Assembly (NCBI GenBank): GCA_963855995.1
Contig: OY979717.1
Span: 70,540,354-70,604,353 of the forward strand
Length of the DNA: 64,000 nucleotides
Reading direction: 5' to 3'
DNA from: Muricea muricata
Taxonomy: Eukaryota; Cnidaria; Anthozoa; Malacalcyonacea; Plexauridae
Position 1 is the stretch's first letter. Each line of letters opens with the position of its first letter. Below, in pieces: positions 24,361 through 36,182 of the stretch. A model generated the notes under the pieces. The model saw nothing but the letters and a program-made list of their open reading frames with translations. It had not been told where the DNA came from and did no database searches. Made by a program: the position numbers and the translations under genes.

Positions 24361-24685
24361 ACATCATTAATATTCTATTCTATCCATAATTTGCATATCA
24401 CTTTAAGCATTGTTTAATCTGTAAAAGTAAACAACATCACGCGATGTTTAAAATCACAAAATGTGATAATTGCGTAGTTTGTTTCCAATTTGCCCCGATA
24501 GCTACAAGCAGATTGAAGCCGGGTAAAGTACTTAAAGTTATATTCGCTTAGATAAAGGTCGTACCCGTTCTGCATTTTCTATGTTAGTAGAAATAGCAAT
24601 TTTTCTGCTTATTGTATACAGAATGGGCACATCCTGACAAACTAAAATGCAGGATGGATATTAATTAACTAAATATAACCCAATA

Positions 24686-24932
24686 CACGGCAAAAAACGC
24701 ACAACCTGTTCAGGGTTGATTAAAACAATCTTTAACAATGTTGTGCTGCCCACATTGTTCAATATTGTCAACAATAATCAATATTGTTCAGCATTGTTAC
24801 ACCTGAATGAGGGCTAATGCAGGCTCAACAATGCTGAACAATATTGTGGACAAAATTGAAAAATGTGGGCAGCACAACATTGTTCAAGGCTGTTTTCATC
24901 AACCCTGAACAGGTTGTGCGTTTTTGGCTGTG
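24686..24932. mobile_element. MITE with TA target site and CAATATTGTT core
   Basis: TA at 24,684 and 24,933 flank the ends CACGGCAAAAAACGCACAAC / GTTGTGCGTTTTTGGCTGTG. The interior is made of AACAATGTTGT and CAATATTGTT-type self-complementary motifs. The same end (CACGGCCAAAAA) and the same core motif occur in the much larger element at 59.2-62.1 kb. Confidence 0.85.
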
Positions 24933-25236
24933 TAGTACATTAAATACATCGGTAGACTTTGTTTTACTTCCAACGACAAGGGCAAGTTGCAAATGACCAG
25001 CAGCCTTACTCACACAATTTGCGATTTACAACATCGCGTAATACAATTTAGTATATAATCGCAGATGAAGCCAAATTCAACATGGTATGCAAATTCGCAA
25101 CCATTTAGAACATTAATGATGTCCGTCATTTCTGGCCATGTAATATCACAGTTATTGGATTTGGTTTTTGCATGGTAACCTCATTCAATAATTGTTTAAT
25201 ATCAATTCCTTATGTCTCACCTTTCTTCTTCCCCTT

Positions 25237-27116
25237 CCCAGCGGACACATGACATTACATGTCACGAACAAGATTGATGATATGACGTCAATTTCACTTG
25301 TTAACATCACCCTGCAACCTTGAAATATGGTTGATGAGATTGATGACGTAATCTTAACGTTATTTCAACGTCAAGAAAGTAACATTGATCCAGTTTGCAT
25401 TTTCAAATAATAGTTCAAATACTAGATGGATGCTTGATTTACCGGGATTTGAACTCACGGTAAAGTCCGTGAGAAATTCCTCGAAAAACTCTGCTACTAA
25501 GTTGCATAATTTCAAGGTACTAGTATATTCAAAATATTTAAAAGCACTAGCTATAGTACTTTGAAAAAAATTCAAAAAATTCTGCAGTCTGAGTTACTCC
25601 CTCAAGTTTTGAAACACTAATTGAATATTTATTTCTTTTTGTTTTTTCTTTATGACGTATCATATTACGGGATTCATGAATTATTTTTCAATCTATTTTC
25701 AGGGTCGATTTGACATCTTGAAGGATATTTTAGAACTTGGTTCAACGTTTAACCAACAATACAGAAAAACGTTTTAACCACGTTGTCGAACTATACCAGC
25801 ATATTAATTTTTTAAGCAAATTTCAACGTTTTAACAACGTCCTGGGGATCTGATAACCGAAATGAGTTTCACTTCCGAACCGAAACAGAAAGGTTATCAA
25901 GCTGTCCCGCACAGGCTTCATTAGTGTACATTGGCATTATAATTCATTCATTAATTTTTGTTAAACGCAGCACTTTTTTAACATTGCTGTAATCTAATTC
26001 CTTTCCATCTATGTGCTTGGGAACACTGAAGCAAGGCCGGCGCGAGAGCGTTAATTGAGTGGGTGTATCATTTCATATATTCAGGTTCTGCTCGACTACT
26101 TTCTTTTGAAATAAAGTCGATTTCAAAAGTAATCATATGGAGGGCAAAATTACCAAAATATGATTGGCTGAGACGTTTGATCAGTTTCACTAGGGGTCAA
26201 CTCCAAATCGTTGCACAGTCATCGGAGAGAAATAGTTTTTCACTGTATGTGTTGACCTTGTGTTTGGCAGCAAATATGTGCAATTTCGTGAGATTTTTTT
26301 ACTCCAGTACAACATAATCATCTATTCATTTTGAGTTGAACCCCACTCAGATTAACTGCAAAAATCCCTAGTGAAATCCAAGAATACACAATAAGGATTT
26401 TTTGATAAATAAAGTTCTTTACATAAAATATATATCATATAATAATTATATAGATTTTTCCAGTGTTTTAACTGACCTTCTACCAATTTATGAGTAAAAT
26501 ATAGTCTATTTTTACTGACATACAATTACATGCGTGCGAAATCTAAAATTGAAGTTCACATTCGAAGCGAAGCTCACGTTTCTGGCGAATTATGTTTAAA
26601 TAAATTTTACCCTGCATATGATTAACAAGTAATCCCATTGGCTCCTCGTAAGATTAACGATTAATTTCACTTGTACATGTGTTTTTAAAGTTTCTCGGCT
26701 CCATGCGATTACCTATACAAATTAGTCGGGCAGATCCCGAATAATCGAATATATGAATATATGAATATACACACCCTCAATTAACGTTCTAAAGCTTCCA
26801 CTGGGTTGAAGCCCTGTTAGCCCGTAAAGACAATCGACTCAGATGAACATTCAAACAAAATGTTTGAAAATGACTGCTTTATTGATCTAGAGAGCGCGGC
26901 AAACTGTGCCCAAGTCTTTTGCTAGCTGGTATTTTTGAAAAAATGCATGCTTGCGTCCTAGATGTGAGTCGTATGCCAATTAGTCACCAAGCGGTTGCCA
27001 TTTTGTTAGGATCCGGAATTTCTGGTAATGAATGCGTTGACATCTCGTTGTCGACGTATATAAACTGATTTTTAGGCAAATTTCAACGTCTTAACAACGT
27101 CCTGTGTCCGCTAGGG
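25237..27116. mobile_element. TIR element, ends CCCAGCGGACACA / TGTGTCCGCTAGGG
   Basis: The left end CCCAGCGGACACATGAC is matched by GTCCTGTGTCCGCTAGGG at the right. Subterminal CAACGTT/AACGTT motifs occur at both sides. The interior includes a GAGTTTCACTTCCGAACCGA block (about 25,865) that recurs, diverged, just outside the right end (about 27,140), and a hAT-type MITE. No transposase ORF. Confidence 0.65.
26035..26815. repeat. Split copy of the ATATTCATATATTC hAT-MITE family
   Basis: GAGCGTTAATTGAGTGGGTG then TTTCATATATTC at the left (26,047-26,082) is inverted at 26,755-26,796 as GAATATATGAATATACACAC then CTCAATTAACGTTC. About 600 bp of unrelated AT-rich sequence lies between, so it is a family member opened by a later insertion. 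Confidence 0.5.
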
Positions 27117-29158
27117 TTCTGATATATGACCGAATTAAATGAGTTTCAGTTCCAAAACGAAACAGTTAGTCAAACAGAAAAGTTATCATGCTGCACCGCA
27201 CCGGCTACATTGCTATTTCATCTAGTCTTTAGTTTTTCATTAAACAAATCTAATTACTTTCCATTTATGTGCTATTTTTAAAAAGGGGGGCGTTAGATTC
27301 CGATAAAAATCCATTGCATCACACCATATTTTACATATCGTAACATCAGACTAAATTTTCATCAATTTAATAAAACATTTTTGAAACTTAAAAGTTTTGC
27401 AGTTTAATGAAACTGTTGAGTTTATTTATAGTGAGGGACTTTTTCCTACACTGAGATAGGGTTCACACACCTCAAAAGTGTAGTTATAACAGTAACATAT
27501 CATGAAATGGAGGAACCTAATAAAGTTGTGAATATTTACTTTGAAATCTCAGCAAAGTCCCAAGTGCAAGTGATTCATTACAAATTCAAATTTACTCGTA
27601 ATAGCCATCAATCATACAGGAATATCTGTGTGAATTCAGAACTTCATAGAACTTTAAAGTCTATTTCGTCAAATTTGAGCCAGTCATCTCGCTAATTATA
27701 TTTTAAAATATCCCAATATCAAACTTCACAAGCCTTCATAGAAGTTTATACGCATTCTTCGGTTTCCAATTTCCTTGCAATCAGTTTCCGCTCCAGTTTA
27801 TGATGCATCTGCGATACGTGTTCCAGCTGTATACATGGTGTTATAGTCACCACTCTTGTCTTCCAACCTCAGAGACCTAGATTTAAATTTTTTAAATAAT
27901 ATATTGAAAAGAATTAAAGGGTTCACTTTAACAAAACGTATTTTAATTTTTGTCCAAGTTTTAACACGCCTTTTAGTGGGTTTTGTAGGTTCCTATAGGT
28001 TCCTTAGATCATCTACCATGCAATAGGGTAATATAGCCTGTTGGATAAATCCGCTCATCCAGTAGTGAGAACATATAGTAAAATGTATTAAAAAATCTGT
28101 AATTCATTTTCGGTATAATTATGTTTTTAATTTTAATCATGTTCACACTAGGGTATTTGTCGGCATTTTTTATTTGTTAAGGCGGATACGATATTGAACA
28201 AATCAATTGACAGAAAAATTTAGATTAAAAAGTCATTTTGTGGCATATCACTGATGTTCGATAATTTCTGCAGGGTAAATAGGTCGTAATCTAAAGTGGA
28301 GATATGATCCTACACAAGCCGAAATTTAGGCTGGGAATAGTGTAGAAAAGTAAATCAACCATATAGGCCCCCTTTAGGAATCGAATCTACGCCTTTGCAA
28401 TACCCGGGGAAATACTCCAATCACGCTCCAACCACTGAGTTATGAAGGTAGCTGGTAATAAGTTGATGAAGTTTTTCTTAACTGTTCCCGGCTTGAATTT
28501 TGACATGTGTATGATTTTAACTCGAGGTTAAGACACATTAACCATTAAAAAGGTTGACTGTGAAGATCCATTCTTTACTTTGTATAGGTTGCCTTGCAAA
28601 TTCGGTTGTTCGCGCCGACGGGGAAAAGAAAATCGCTGACAATGCATACGACGGTGTGATTGTTATTGTTTGCATTATCAAATAATTTATGTTTGCATAT
28701 TACATAATATCTTAAGTCGGCACAGCTACTCACGTCGTGATATAGTATGGCACATATTTAGCCGCAGCCTGTCAAAAAGTGGAGGTTAGTTTAAAACGAA
28801 AATATTAATGCAGTGAGAGTAATTGAACGCAATGATTAGCTATAAATAATAATGAAATCTCTGTGGGTATAAATATGAGGTGGCACACAATCTTTATCAG
28901 TTTTGCCATGCAGTCCATAAATGGGATGATAAGAAATGTGAGAAATGTTTTACGAACTGCAGTCTACAAACAAAAGTCTGCAACGGTAGAAGGTAATCTC
29001 ATGGTTGAGTATAACTTCTTTCATTATTAGCATGACAAAATTACTGAATGTTGGTTGGTTAAGAGGCGCACAATTATCTAATTAATTGTACAACAGTACA
29101 ATTAAGGATTTTCAAAACAAACGATCGATTGCAAGGTGGCGGAAAGCATTTCAACAAC
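27117..29158. other. Non-coding region; tRNA-like relic near 28.4 kb
   Basis: No gene is supported. On the minus strand at about 28,370-28,447, TAACTCAGTGGTTGGAGCG resembles an A box and TAGATTCGATTCC a B box, probably the head of a tRNA-derived SINE. A 62-codon ORF at 27,507-27,695 (+) has no recognisable feature. Confidence 0.45.
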
Positions 29159-30288
29159 ATGGCCAGATATTTCGGACATGCGTTAGATCATAACCACATG
29201 CGCTAGATCATGACCAATTTGCGCAATGTCAAAATCTTCAACTTTGCTGCGAGTTACCGTGATCCTGGGACATTTTTTTCATTTTTTTCTACGTAGAGCC
29301 GTTAGCTGAGGGAGTACTGCTCGACAAGCGGATCAAGGGCTAAAACACGAAAGTTTTAAAGTAAAATGAAGCCTAGCTCGTTTCGCTGAAATTTAGCCGG
29401 AGTTGTTACCATCCGCATCGATGAATTGCGTAAATATCAGCAAGGTTCAAAGGCAAAAAGGAAAGGCTGCATGGATTTGCTCGAAATTGGTTACATCTTT
29501 GAACACGAGTTGAACGTTACACACATTTTGTCAAACGATTTTGGCAAATTCTCTTGCGTGAGTAACTAGTTAGACATTTTACTTGTAACAATAGATTTTT
29601 CTCTAATTTGTCCCTAATTATGGATCGACACACTGAGACATTGCTACCTGAAATATGTCAAAAGGAAAGGCATGGTTCTATCATTTTGCAATTGTTAAAT
29701 ATGATAAAACCGTAGCTTTGCGCGTATTAAATATGATAAAGCCGTAGCTTTGCGCGTATTAAATATGATAAAGCCGTACCTTTCTTTTTATATATTTCAG
29801 GTAGCAATGTCTCAGTGTGTCGATGTTCCACAATTAGGGAAAATTAGAGAAAAATCTATTGTTCCAAGTAAAATATCTAACTAGTTACTCACGCAAGAGA
29901 ATTTGCCAAAATCGTTTGCCAAAATGTGAGTAACGTTCAACTCGTGTTCAAAGATGTAACCAATTTTGAGCGAATCCAGCCTTTCCTTTTTGCATTTGAA
30001 CCTTGCTCATATTTACGCAATTCATCGACGCGGATGGTAACATTTCTCACTAAATTTCAGAGAAATGAGCTAGGTTACATTTTATTTTAAACCGTTCGTG
30101 TTTTAGCCCTTGATCCGCTTGTCGAGCAGTACTCCCTCAGCTAACGGCTCTACGTAGAAAACAATGACAACAAAGTCCCAGAATCGCGGTAACTCTCAAC
30201 AAAGTTGAAGATTTTGACATTGTGCAAATTAGTTATGATCTAGCCCATGTGGTTATGATCTAGCGCATGTCCAAAATATCTGGCCATG
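29159..30288. mobile_element. 1.13-kb foldback element
   Basis: Arms of about 480 bp are inverted copies. The left starts CATGGCCAGATATTTCGGAC and contains GTACTGCTCGACAAGCGGAT; the right contains the complement and ends TATCTGGCCATG. About 180 bp of spacer holds a 32-bp tandem repeat. No ORF and no clear target duplication. Confidence 0.85.
29697..29780 (+). repeat. 32-bp tandem repeat in the foldback loop
   Basis: AAATATGATAAARCCGTAGC units start at 29,697, 29,729 and 29,761 (about 2.6 copies, nearly identical). Confidence 0.9.
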
Positions 30289-31172
30289 ACAAAACTGCGC
30301 CAGAGAAATTAAGGCAAAAGTATACTGGATGAAATACGAAGAAAACCTCCAAAATTTTGTTTCAAAGAGAAAATATATGTTGACATTAAAAATTTTCTTC
30401 CACACAAGCTAGATAAAAGGATTAAAAAGCTTTTCAAGCCTTGAACCTTTGAGGTGTGTAATTTTGTCATGGTAATAATCAACAAATAATCATGCGACGT
30501 TGCCAGTACAATTTTGGATTAATAGTACTCGTAATGTTTTGACATTTTGCCAAGTTAGACTCGCCCCTGCGACTCGTCCAATTTTAGCAAAATTTCCAAA
30601 CATCACTCGTACTATATTAATCCCTAATTGTACTCGCCATCGCATGATTACCTATACTTATTGCACAGATAATTACAGGTAACTGTAGATTATATCAATT
30701 AAGTACGGATAAATAAATCAGAAGTTGGAATATCACAACAGCCATAGTTAAGCTGGTGTTTATGATTGGCAAGTGTCACGTGAATTTGAGCAATTTCTAC
30801 ACTTGCGAACTTTACACAAAACTGAAAAAAGAATGGCTGTAAGCAGAAAATAAGTCAGTTATTGATTGAAATTTTGGTTAAAAGGGCCCCACAGTCATTT
30901 TGAAAGGCAGTGCGCCACCTTAAGTGCTGTTTTCTTCGTTCTCATTTGTCTCATGTTGTTACTTGAAGTTAGTCATTGTTATTTGAAGTTAATTATACAT
31001 CATGACGTCATTACTGAATCTACATTATTTATATGAACGAGGAAATTGTTATAAGCTTTCAACTACATCTACCCGTAGCTGAGTGGTCAGGTCATTGTAC
31101 CGGCATTGCAAATTTTGACAAAATTCCTTGTAAATGTAACATTACATGTTAAGCATGAAACTTCAATGTGAT
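30289..31172. other. Non-coding; possible SINE A-box fragment
   Basis: CCCGTAGCTGAGTGGTCAGG at 31,072-31,091 resembles a tRNA A box but no B box follows in register. Nothing else is seen. Confidence 0.35.
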
Positions 31173-31352
31173 CAGGGGAGCCGGAAGATCGATAATTGGG
31201 GAGCCCATATTCATATATTCGTGTTCACAGACTGTAAAAACAATTGATTTTAAAATCTAAATTATGATTTCAAAAGAAATAAATTGTGCAGAACGCGAAT
31301 ATATTAATATTGCCCCCCCCCCCCCCCAATTATCGATCTTGCGGCGGCCCTG
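31173..31352. mobile_element. hAT-type MITE (CAGGG...CCCTG, 8-bp target duplication)
   Basis: The ends CAGGGGAGCCGGAAGATCGA / ATCTTGCGGCGGCCCTG, with AATTGGGG / C-run CCAATT inside, are flanked by identical AATGTGAT (31,165-31,172 and 31,353-31,360). CAGGG termini with 8-bp duplications are the hallmark of hAT elements. The core carries ATATTCATATATTCGTGTTC, which defines the family repeated at 26.0, 31.65, 45.4 and 56.5 kb. Confidence 0.9.
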
Positions 31353-31649
31353 AATGTGATCATGGATAGTTAAAGAACTGGATAGAAAACTCGATCGATC
31401 GTTCTAACGTGTAATGTTTTCAGTGTAATGAAGGCGTTTAAACCAAGTTGCAAATTGTGACATCGCCAAGTTCTCAAAACCTGCACGTTTCACAAAAATA
31501 CACCTGAACGTTTTGGTCCTAAATCAAATGAATATGGCTACTACGCCATTCTATAGAACTAAAAAGAACTAAAAAATAAAAAATGCATCCCAAATCTCCG
31601 TAAAATCAACAATAGTTTTTGAGACGGCACTTTTGTGGCTACAAAGGTG

Positions 31650-31812
31650 CAGTAGCGGCGCCAGCGCGATAAGTGAGGGGGACATATTCATATATTCGTG
31701 TTCTGCACAATTAATTTCTTTTGAAGTCGATTCGATTTCAAAAGAAATTAATTGTGCAGAACACGAATATATGAATATGTCCCCCTCACTTATCGCGCTG
31801 GCGCCGCTACTG
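31650..31812. mobile_element. Near-perfect palindromic hAT-type MITE
   Basis: CAGTAGCGGCGCCAGCGCGA at the left and its exact complement at the right (ending CTACTG) enclose ATATTCATATATTCGTGTTC and TTAATTTCTTTTGAA arms; almost every base of the 163 bp pairs. Unlike the copy at 31,173, the flanking 8-mers differ (CAAAGGTG / AACAAAAT). Confidence 0.9.
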
Positions 31813-32301
31813 AACAAAATTATCAAATCGTATCACCTGAAAACGATCGCATTTTGGTATATTGAGAAAAGACCGCAAAACTCGTTTACTGAAGAAAATG
31901 TTGCCACACATCTTGTATTGTTGCTTCAAGAGTTGGCAGAAGCCTTGAGGAAACAAGATCTTCCAATGTATTTCATGCCCAAAGTTAATCTTTTGAAAGA
32001 TGTCGAAAATTACGAAGAAGTAATGGACATGGTTGAAAAAATATTGAATTTATCTACAAACATTTCTGCAATCGAGGACGTGGTAGCGAGAATAGCAAAA
32101 CCAGATATTAATGCAGCGTTAGAAGATATGTATTTCAAATACTTAAAATGGAAAAGTTGTAAGGAAACAATGAATTCGGCAGATGTTGAAAATCGCCTAT
32201 CGACAAACTTACAGCAAAACGATTCAGAAGACATAAATTTAGATGGATATCAATTTTATATATCGAGAAATGCACTTAATATCTTGTTAACGTGCCTATG
32301 A
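31813..32301 (+). pseudogene. Mab-21 domain gene, copy B, 5'-truncated
   Basis: The open frame begins at the edge of the palindromic MITE. It matches the C-terminal part of copy A in order and spacing: YHLKTIAFWYIEK, ATHLVLLLQELAEALRKQDL, MYFMPKVNLL, then NYEEVMDMVEKI, KYLKWKSCKETMNS and DSEDINLDGYQF. No stop interrupts it until 32,299-32,301. It keeps Leu codons where copy A has TAG. The nucleotidyltransferase half (GSxxEG, DxD) is absent, and nothing upstream of the MITE resembles copy A, so it cannot be catalytic. The two copies lie about 8 kb apart on the same strand, as a local duplication would leave them. Similarity to copy A ends right after DGYRF/DGYQF, possibly an exon boundary. Confidence 0.8.
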
Positions 32302-33025
32302 ACGAATGTTTGTCCAACGCGTTGTTGATTGCATTGCGTTGATTGCAATCCTTGAAATTACAACATCAGACTAACCTTTTTGGTTTCTGTTGTATTTCAC
32401 AATAAATACTTCTTCGGGCTTGACATCTCCCAGTTCCAAGAAGACGCCTTCGCAATGTTTGCTCAGAGGCTTTTCCAAATTACAACGCCCTCAAGTTTCT
32501 TCAAGTACTAGAGTTAGTAACACTGTAAAAATTACTTACGAATGTGGAGGATGGCATTTTCTTTAATGTTATCTCTATGTCTAGTTCTATAATGTAGTTA
32601 TAAAACCTAAGAAAGTGCTCGATATTAGACATGTTATATATTATTATTCCCGTTTTTGAGAACATAGCAAACCCATTGCAAGCGAGATTGTTAGTGCAAT
32701 AAGAGAGACAATTATTTGAATTTGTTTGAAATCGTGCGTCGTAATATGGACACGCTATAAAGTTTTTTTGAGAAAGGAGCAAACACCACTAGCGTATTCG
32801 TATATTCATAAGCTATTAATATTTTCATACAATGCGCGTTGCAATAATTTTATAAGCTTATGTTAATCTGACTAAATCAGCACTATCAAATCCATATTTT
32901 AAATAGCTTCTGAGAAAAACTTACTGTTATAATGGTTTTAATCCTCACAAAGTAAATTCATGAAAGACACGCAGGATTAGATAGAAAATTGTGTAATATT
33001 AGAATAACCAACATAATAAATAGAG
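32302..33025. repeat. Dispersed repeat segment shared with 51.39-51.68 kb
   Basis: CTAAGAAAGTGCTCGATATT, ATTAGACATGTTATAT, GAGAACATAGCAAACCCATT and AATCGTGCGTCGT at about 32,608-32,745 recur in the same order at 51,393-51,665; a diverged trace is at 34,155-34,185. No protein is recognised. Confidence 0.7.
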
Positions 33026-33029
33026 TTAA

Positions 33030-33863
33030 AAAACTCATTAATATTCAACAATCATTGTGTCCAATCCGATGTTCTCGTTTCGTCACGAGGAAAGCATTTT
33101 ATACCACATAAAGTACGATAGATTATAAAAGCCCGGGGAGGGTTTTTGAATTCGGGCCAGGGAAATCATGGGGTAGAATATGTACAAAATTGAACGAACA
33201 TAAACCTTTATATAAAGACACATGTGTCTTTATATAAAGACGCACGTGTCTTTATATAAACACACGCCTACGTAAACTACAAGTATCTATAAATGAGCCG
33301 AATCTGTGCAAACAATCGTGAAACAATGGTAGAAATAGGTTCAATTTACAACACACTTTCGTTACACAAAAAATACACTAATGACACACTAATGTACTTC
33401 TAATCATCATTTTCCAAAGTTAAATACACAATTATTGAACGTTCCGCCTGATGCGGAAATAAACGACGTAGACGCACTGCTCCTTGCCAGGATCTTTATT
33501 ATCTCGCCCACTTTGCCACTCACCAAATATTTAAATATTTTAACCGCCCATTTCGTCGCATAACGCGTTGACTTCGGAATAGATTTTTGTAAGGCATTTT
33601 TTTCTTCTTCCTTACTTAGAGCTTTTCGAAATTGCCTTCCTGACATGCTTAACCAAACTGAATCACTTATCGCAAATTCTACTCGCCTAGTTCGGCTCAT
33701 TTGCATTTATTGTGTGTTTGATTCCTTTTGTTGCTAATTCCCTATAGCAAACAAACTTGATATTCCCCGATTATTTGTTCACCTCAATCTACTAGTTACA
33801 CTGCTGTAAATTCAATATCCCATCGGGATTGGACACAATGATTGTTGAATATTAATGAGTTTT
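33030..33863. mobile_element. TIR element with TTAA target site (834 bp)
   Basis: TTAA (33,026 and 33,864) flanks the ends AAAACTCATTAATATTCAAC / GTTGAATATTAATGAGTTTT; the inverted repeat continues through CAATCATTGTGTCCAATCC. TTAA duplications are used by Kolobok and piggyBac elements. The interior carries a hairpin-rich TATAAAGACACATGTGTCTT pair and a minus-strand ORF unrelated to a TTAA transposase. Confidence 0.75.
33407..33706 (-). pseudogene. N-terminal fragment like tyrosine-recombinase/Crypton-derived proteins (DUF3504/ZMYM-type)
   Basis: The 99-codon frame contains ALQKSIPKSTRYATKWAVKI followed by FKYL. This resembles the N-terminal helical motif of Crypton/tyrosine-recombinase-derived metazoan proteins (style IPKNTKRATKWAVRVFEEW). 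The catalytic recombinase half is absent. It lies inside a TIR element that would not normally encode such a protein, so it may be a captured first exon. The assignment rests on one remembered motif. Confidence 0.45.
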
Positions 33864-33867
33864 TTAA

Positions 33868-34438
33868 ATAAAAACGAAGTTTAAACAAAATAAACAACGA
33901 TTTCTATTCACAGTAATACTGAACCAAACTCAATCCCAACTCAATTTTGTTAATGTTTTGAACTTAGAGGTTAATATTGACTGCAAATGCAATGTTCCTA
34001 TATCAACCATATTTTGTCAGTCAGAGACTGTTTCAGCTTTCCTCGAGCTAGCTATGTAGCTGGTTTGAACTGGCTACTTTGATTGAGCAAAGATAGCTAG
34101 ACTTATATGAGCGACAATTGTATTATTGTGAGTTAACTGTCATATGGGCCGACATTTTCTTGAGAACATAGCAGACACATTGCTAGTGTAATATAAATTA
34201 AATTAGACTGCATGATTGTTATATAATATATAACATATAATACCCAGGGGCGCCGGAGCCACGGGGGCAGCTGCCCCTGTTGCCCAAACGGTGGGATGGG
34301 GCAGCACGGGAGCAGCAAGTTGCTCTTTTTAATTAAAACTTATATTTGTTATTCATATGGGTAATTAAGCAATCTAGCTCACACCTGCATCTAAATTACT
34401 CTAGGAAACGTGACAACCTTGTACTGTTTACTTACACT
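33868..34438. other. Non-coding; GC-rich repeat terminus
   Basis: At 34,243-34,312, CAGGGGCGCCGGAGCC followed by GGGGCAGCTGCCCC looks like a degenerate hAT-MITE end or a relative of the 12.1-kb repeat. No gene. Confidence 0.4.
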
Positions 34439-34442
34439 TTAA

Positions 34443-36182
34443 AGTGCATATGTGATAATCACCATTTTTTTCCAAAAATTCACCGTGACGAGACGATTCG
34501 AATGAAATATACCATTCTTCGAACAGATAAATACTTCCAGAGATATTTGGGTTCAAAGTTGAGTTTTTGAAATCATGGCCGGGAGAAAAGAGGCTGGGTC
34601 GAATTAGCTCTGTGACGTCATACCGGGAACACGTCTCAATACCGCATATAAAAACAATACAAAAATATAGTCATGTTCGAGGCGAAAAATAGCCAAAAAA
34701 TAATTACTTTTGGGGGATATTTGTTTGTATATGAACTTGTACAGTCAAGGCGACTCAAAACCCATCATTGTACCTTGGAAACTGAAGGAAATAGCTCAAA
34801 TTGAGAGATTTGAGTCAAATGCAACGTTAGCATTGAGTCAGGCGTCATGTGTCGCATAACGCGTCTGTTTACAAAGGAAATTCTTCGCTTTGAAGCTGTA
34901 AAAGCACATCGGACAAGGTGATATACAGGCATGAATACACAGAACACAGGGATATTAAGTCGCTAGCTGAGTATATAGGCGCATGAAAAAGTTAAATGGC
35001 GCAAGTATCATAACAATGTTGACTGTGCTTATGTTAATGACCACGAATATTTGGGATATATACTTCTGCTAATCGTGTAAACGTTGTCTGGTTAAAATAT
35101 TCATTTCTCACAAGCTTTTGACTGGCATGCAGTCTGCAGTCTTCGATGGGTAAATTAAATTTGAATGCTTGCAACAATGAATCTTTATGTGTTTTATACA
35201 TTGGATATATTATTTATCACTGTATCTCTCTCTATATACAGCAAATTTTGAGAGCAGAGTAAATGTCAGCATTTAGATGAGCTTTTTATTTTCCTGTATC
35301 ACATGCATCATTGTGCAGCTGCTTAATCTAACTGTAGTGTTTCTCAATATTTTTTACGTTTAGGTTTAGGTTTATGACTATATTCGTAAATAAGATGGTT
35401 GTAGAAGCCTAATATGGCCCTACAGTAAACTTTTCAATCTCTTTCTATACCTCACGCAGTCATAATAATAAAGTATTACAAACATAAAAATAACAAGTAT
35501 TCAGCATCCAATGTGGCAATTTGATAAGCTTTGCATCTGGATTTACATGGGTAAGATGATGTGTGTACAAATACTGCAAACAACATAAGTATGGTCTTTA
35601 CAGTAACTACATCAACGAAGAAAACACGAGTGCTTGCGACTTTTTCACGCGTCTACTCAGCTAGCGATCAATATCCTTGTGTTCTGTGTATTCATACCTG
35701 TATATCACCTTGCTTTTACAGCTTCAAGGCGAAGAATTCCTTTGTAAACAGACGCGTTATGCGACACATGACGCCTGACTCAATGCTAACGTTGCATTTG
35801 ACTCAATTCTCTAAATTTCAGCTGTTTCCTTCAGTTTCCAAGATACAATGATGAGTTTTCAGTCGCCTTGAATGTACAAGTTCATATACAAACAAATATC
35901 CCCCAAGAGTAATTATTTTTGGCTATTTTTTGCTTCGCATATGACAATATTTTCGTATTGTTTTTATATGCAGTATTGAGACGTGTTCCCGGTATGACGT
36001 CACAGAGCTAATTCAACCCAGCCTCTTTTCTCCCGGCCATAATTTCAAAAACCCAATTTTTGGCGTGTTTGAAGCCGAATATCTCTGGAAGTATTTATCT
36101 GTTCGAAGAATGGTATATTTCATTCGAATCGTCTCGTCACAGTGAATTTTTGAAAAAAAATGGTGATTATCACATATGCACT
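34443..36182. mobile_element. 1.74-kb TTAA-flanked foldback element
   Basis: TTAA at 34,439 and 36,183 flank AGTGCATATGTGATAATCAC / GTGATTATCACATATGCACT. The arms are about 540 bp, inverted and moderately diverged. Each arm carries CTGTGACGTCATACCGGGAA followed by a CATATAAAAACAATAC TATA-like stretch (left) or its diverged mirror, so each terminus may carry a promoter. An open frame (VNRRVMRHMTPDSMLTLHLT) is shared by both arms but shows non-synonymous drift. I infer a Kolobok-like non-autonomous element. Confidence 0.8.

Noticed and set aside
33206..33262. Direct and inverted TATAAAGACACATGTGTCTT units resembling a CRISPR-like array
   Set aside because: Only two or three units, no spacers of constant length, and a eukaryotic context; a local hairpin repeat.
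34765..35851. Shared frame VNRRVMRHMTPDSMLTLHLT in both arms of the 34.4-kb element
   Set aside because: Shared because the arms are copies; changes between arms include many amino-acid changes and no splice or start context is convincing.
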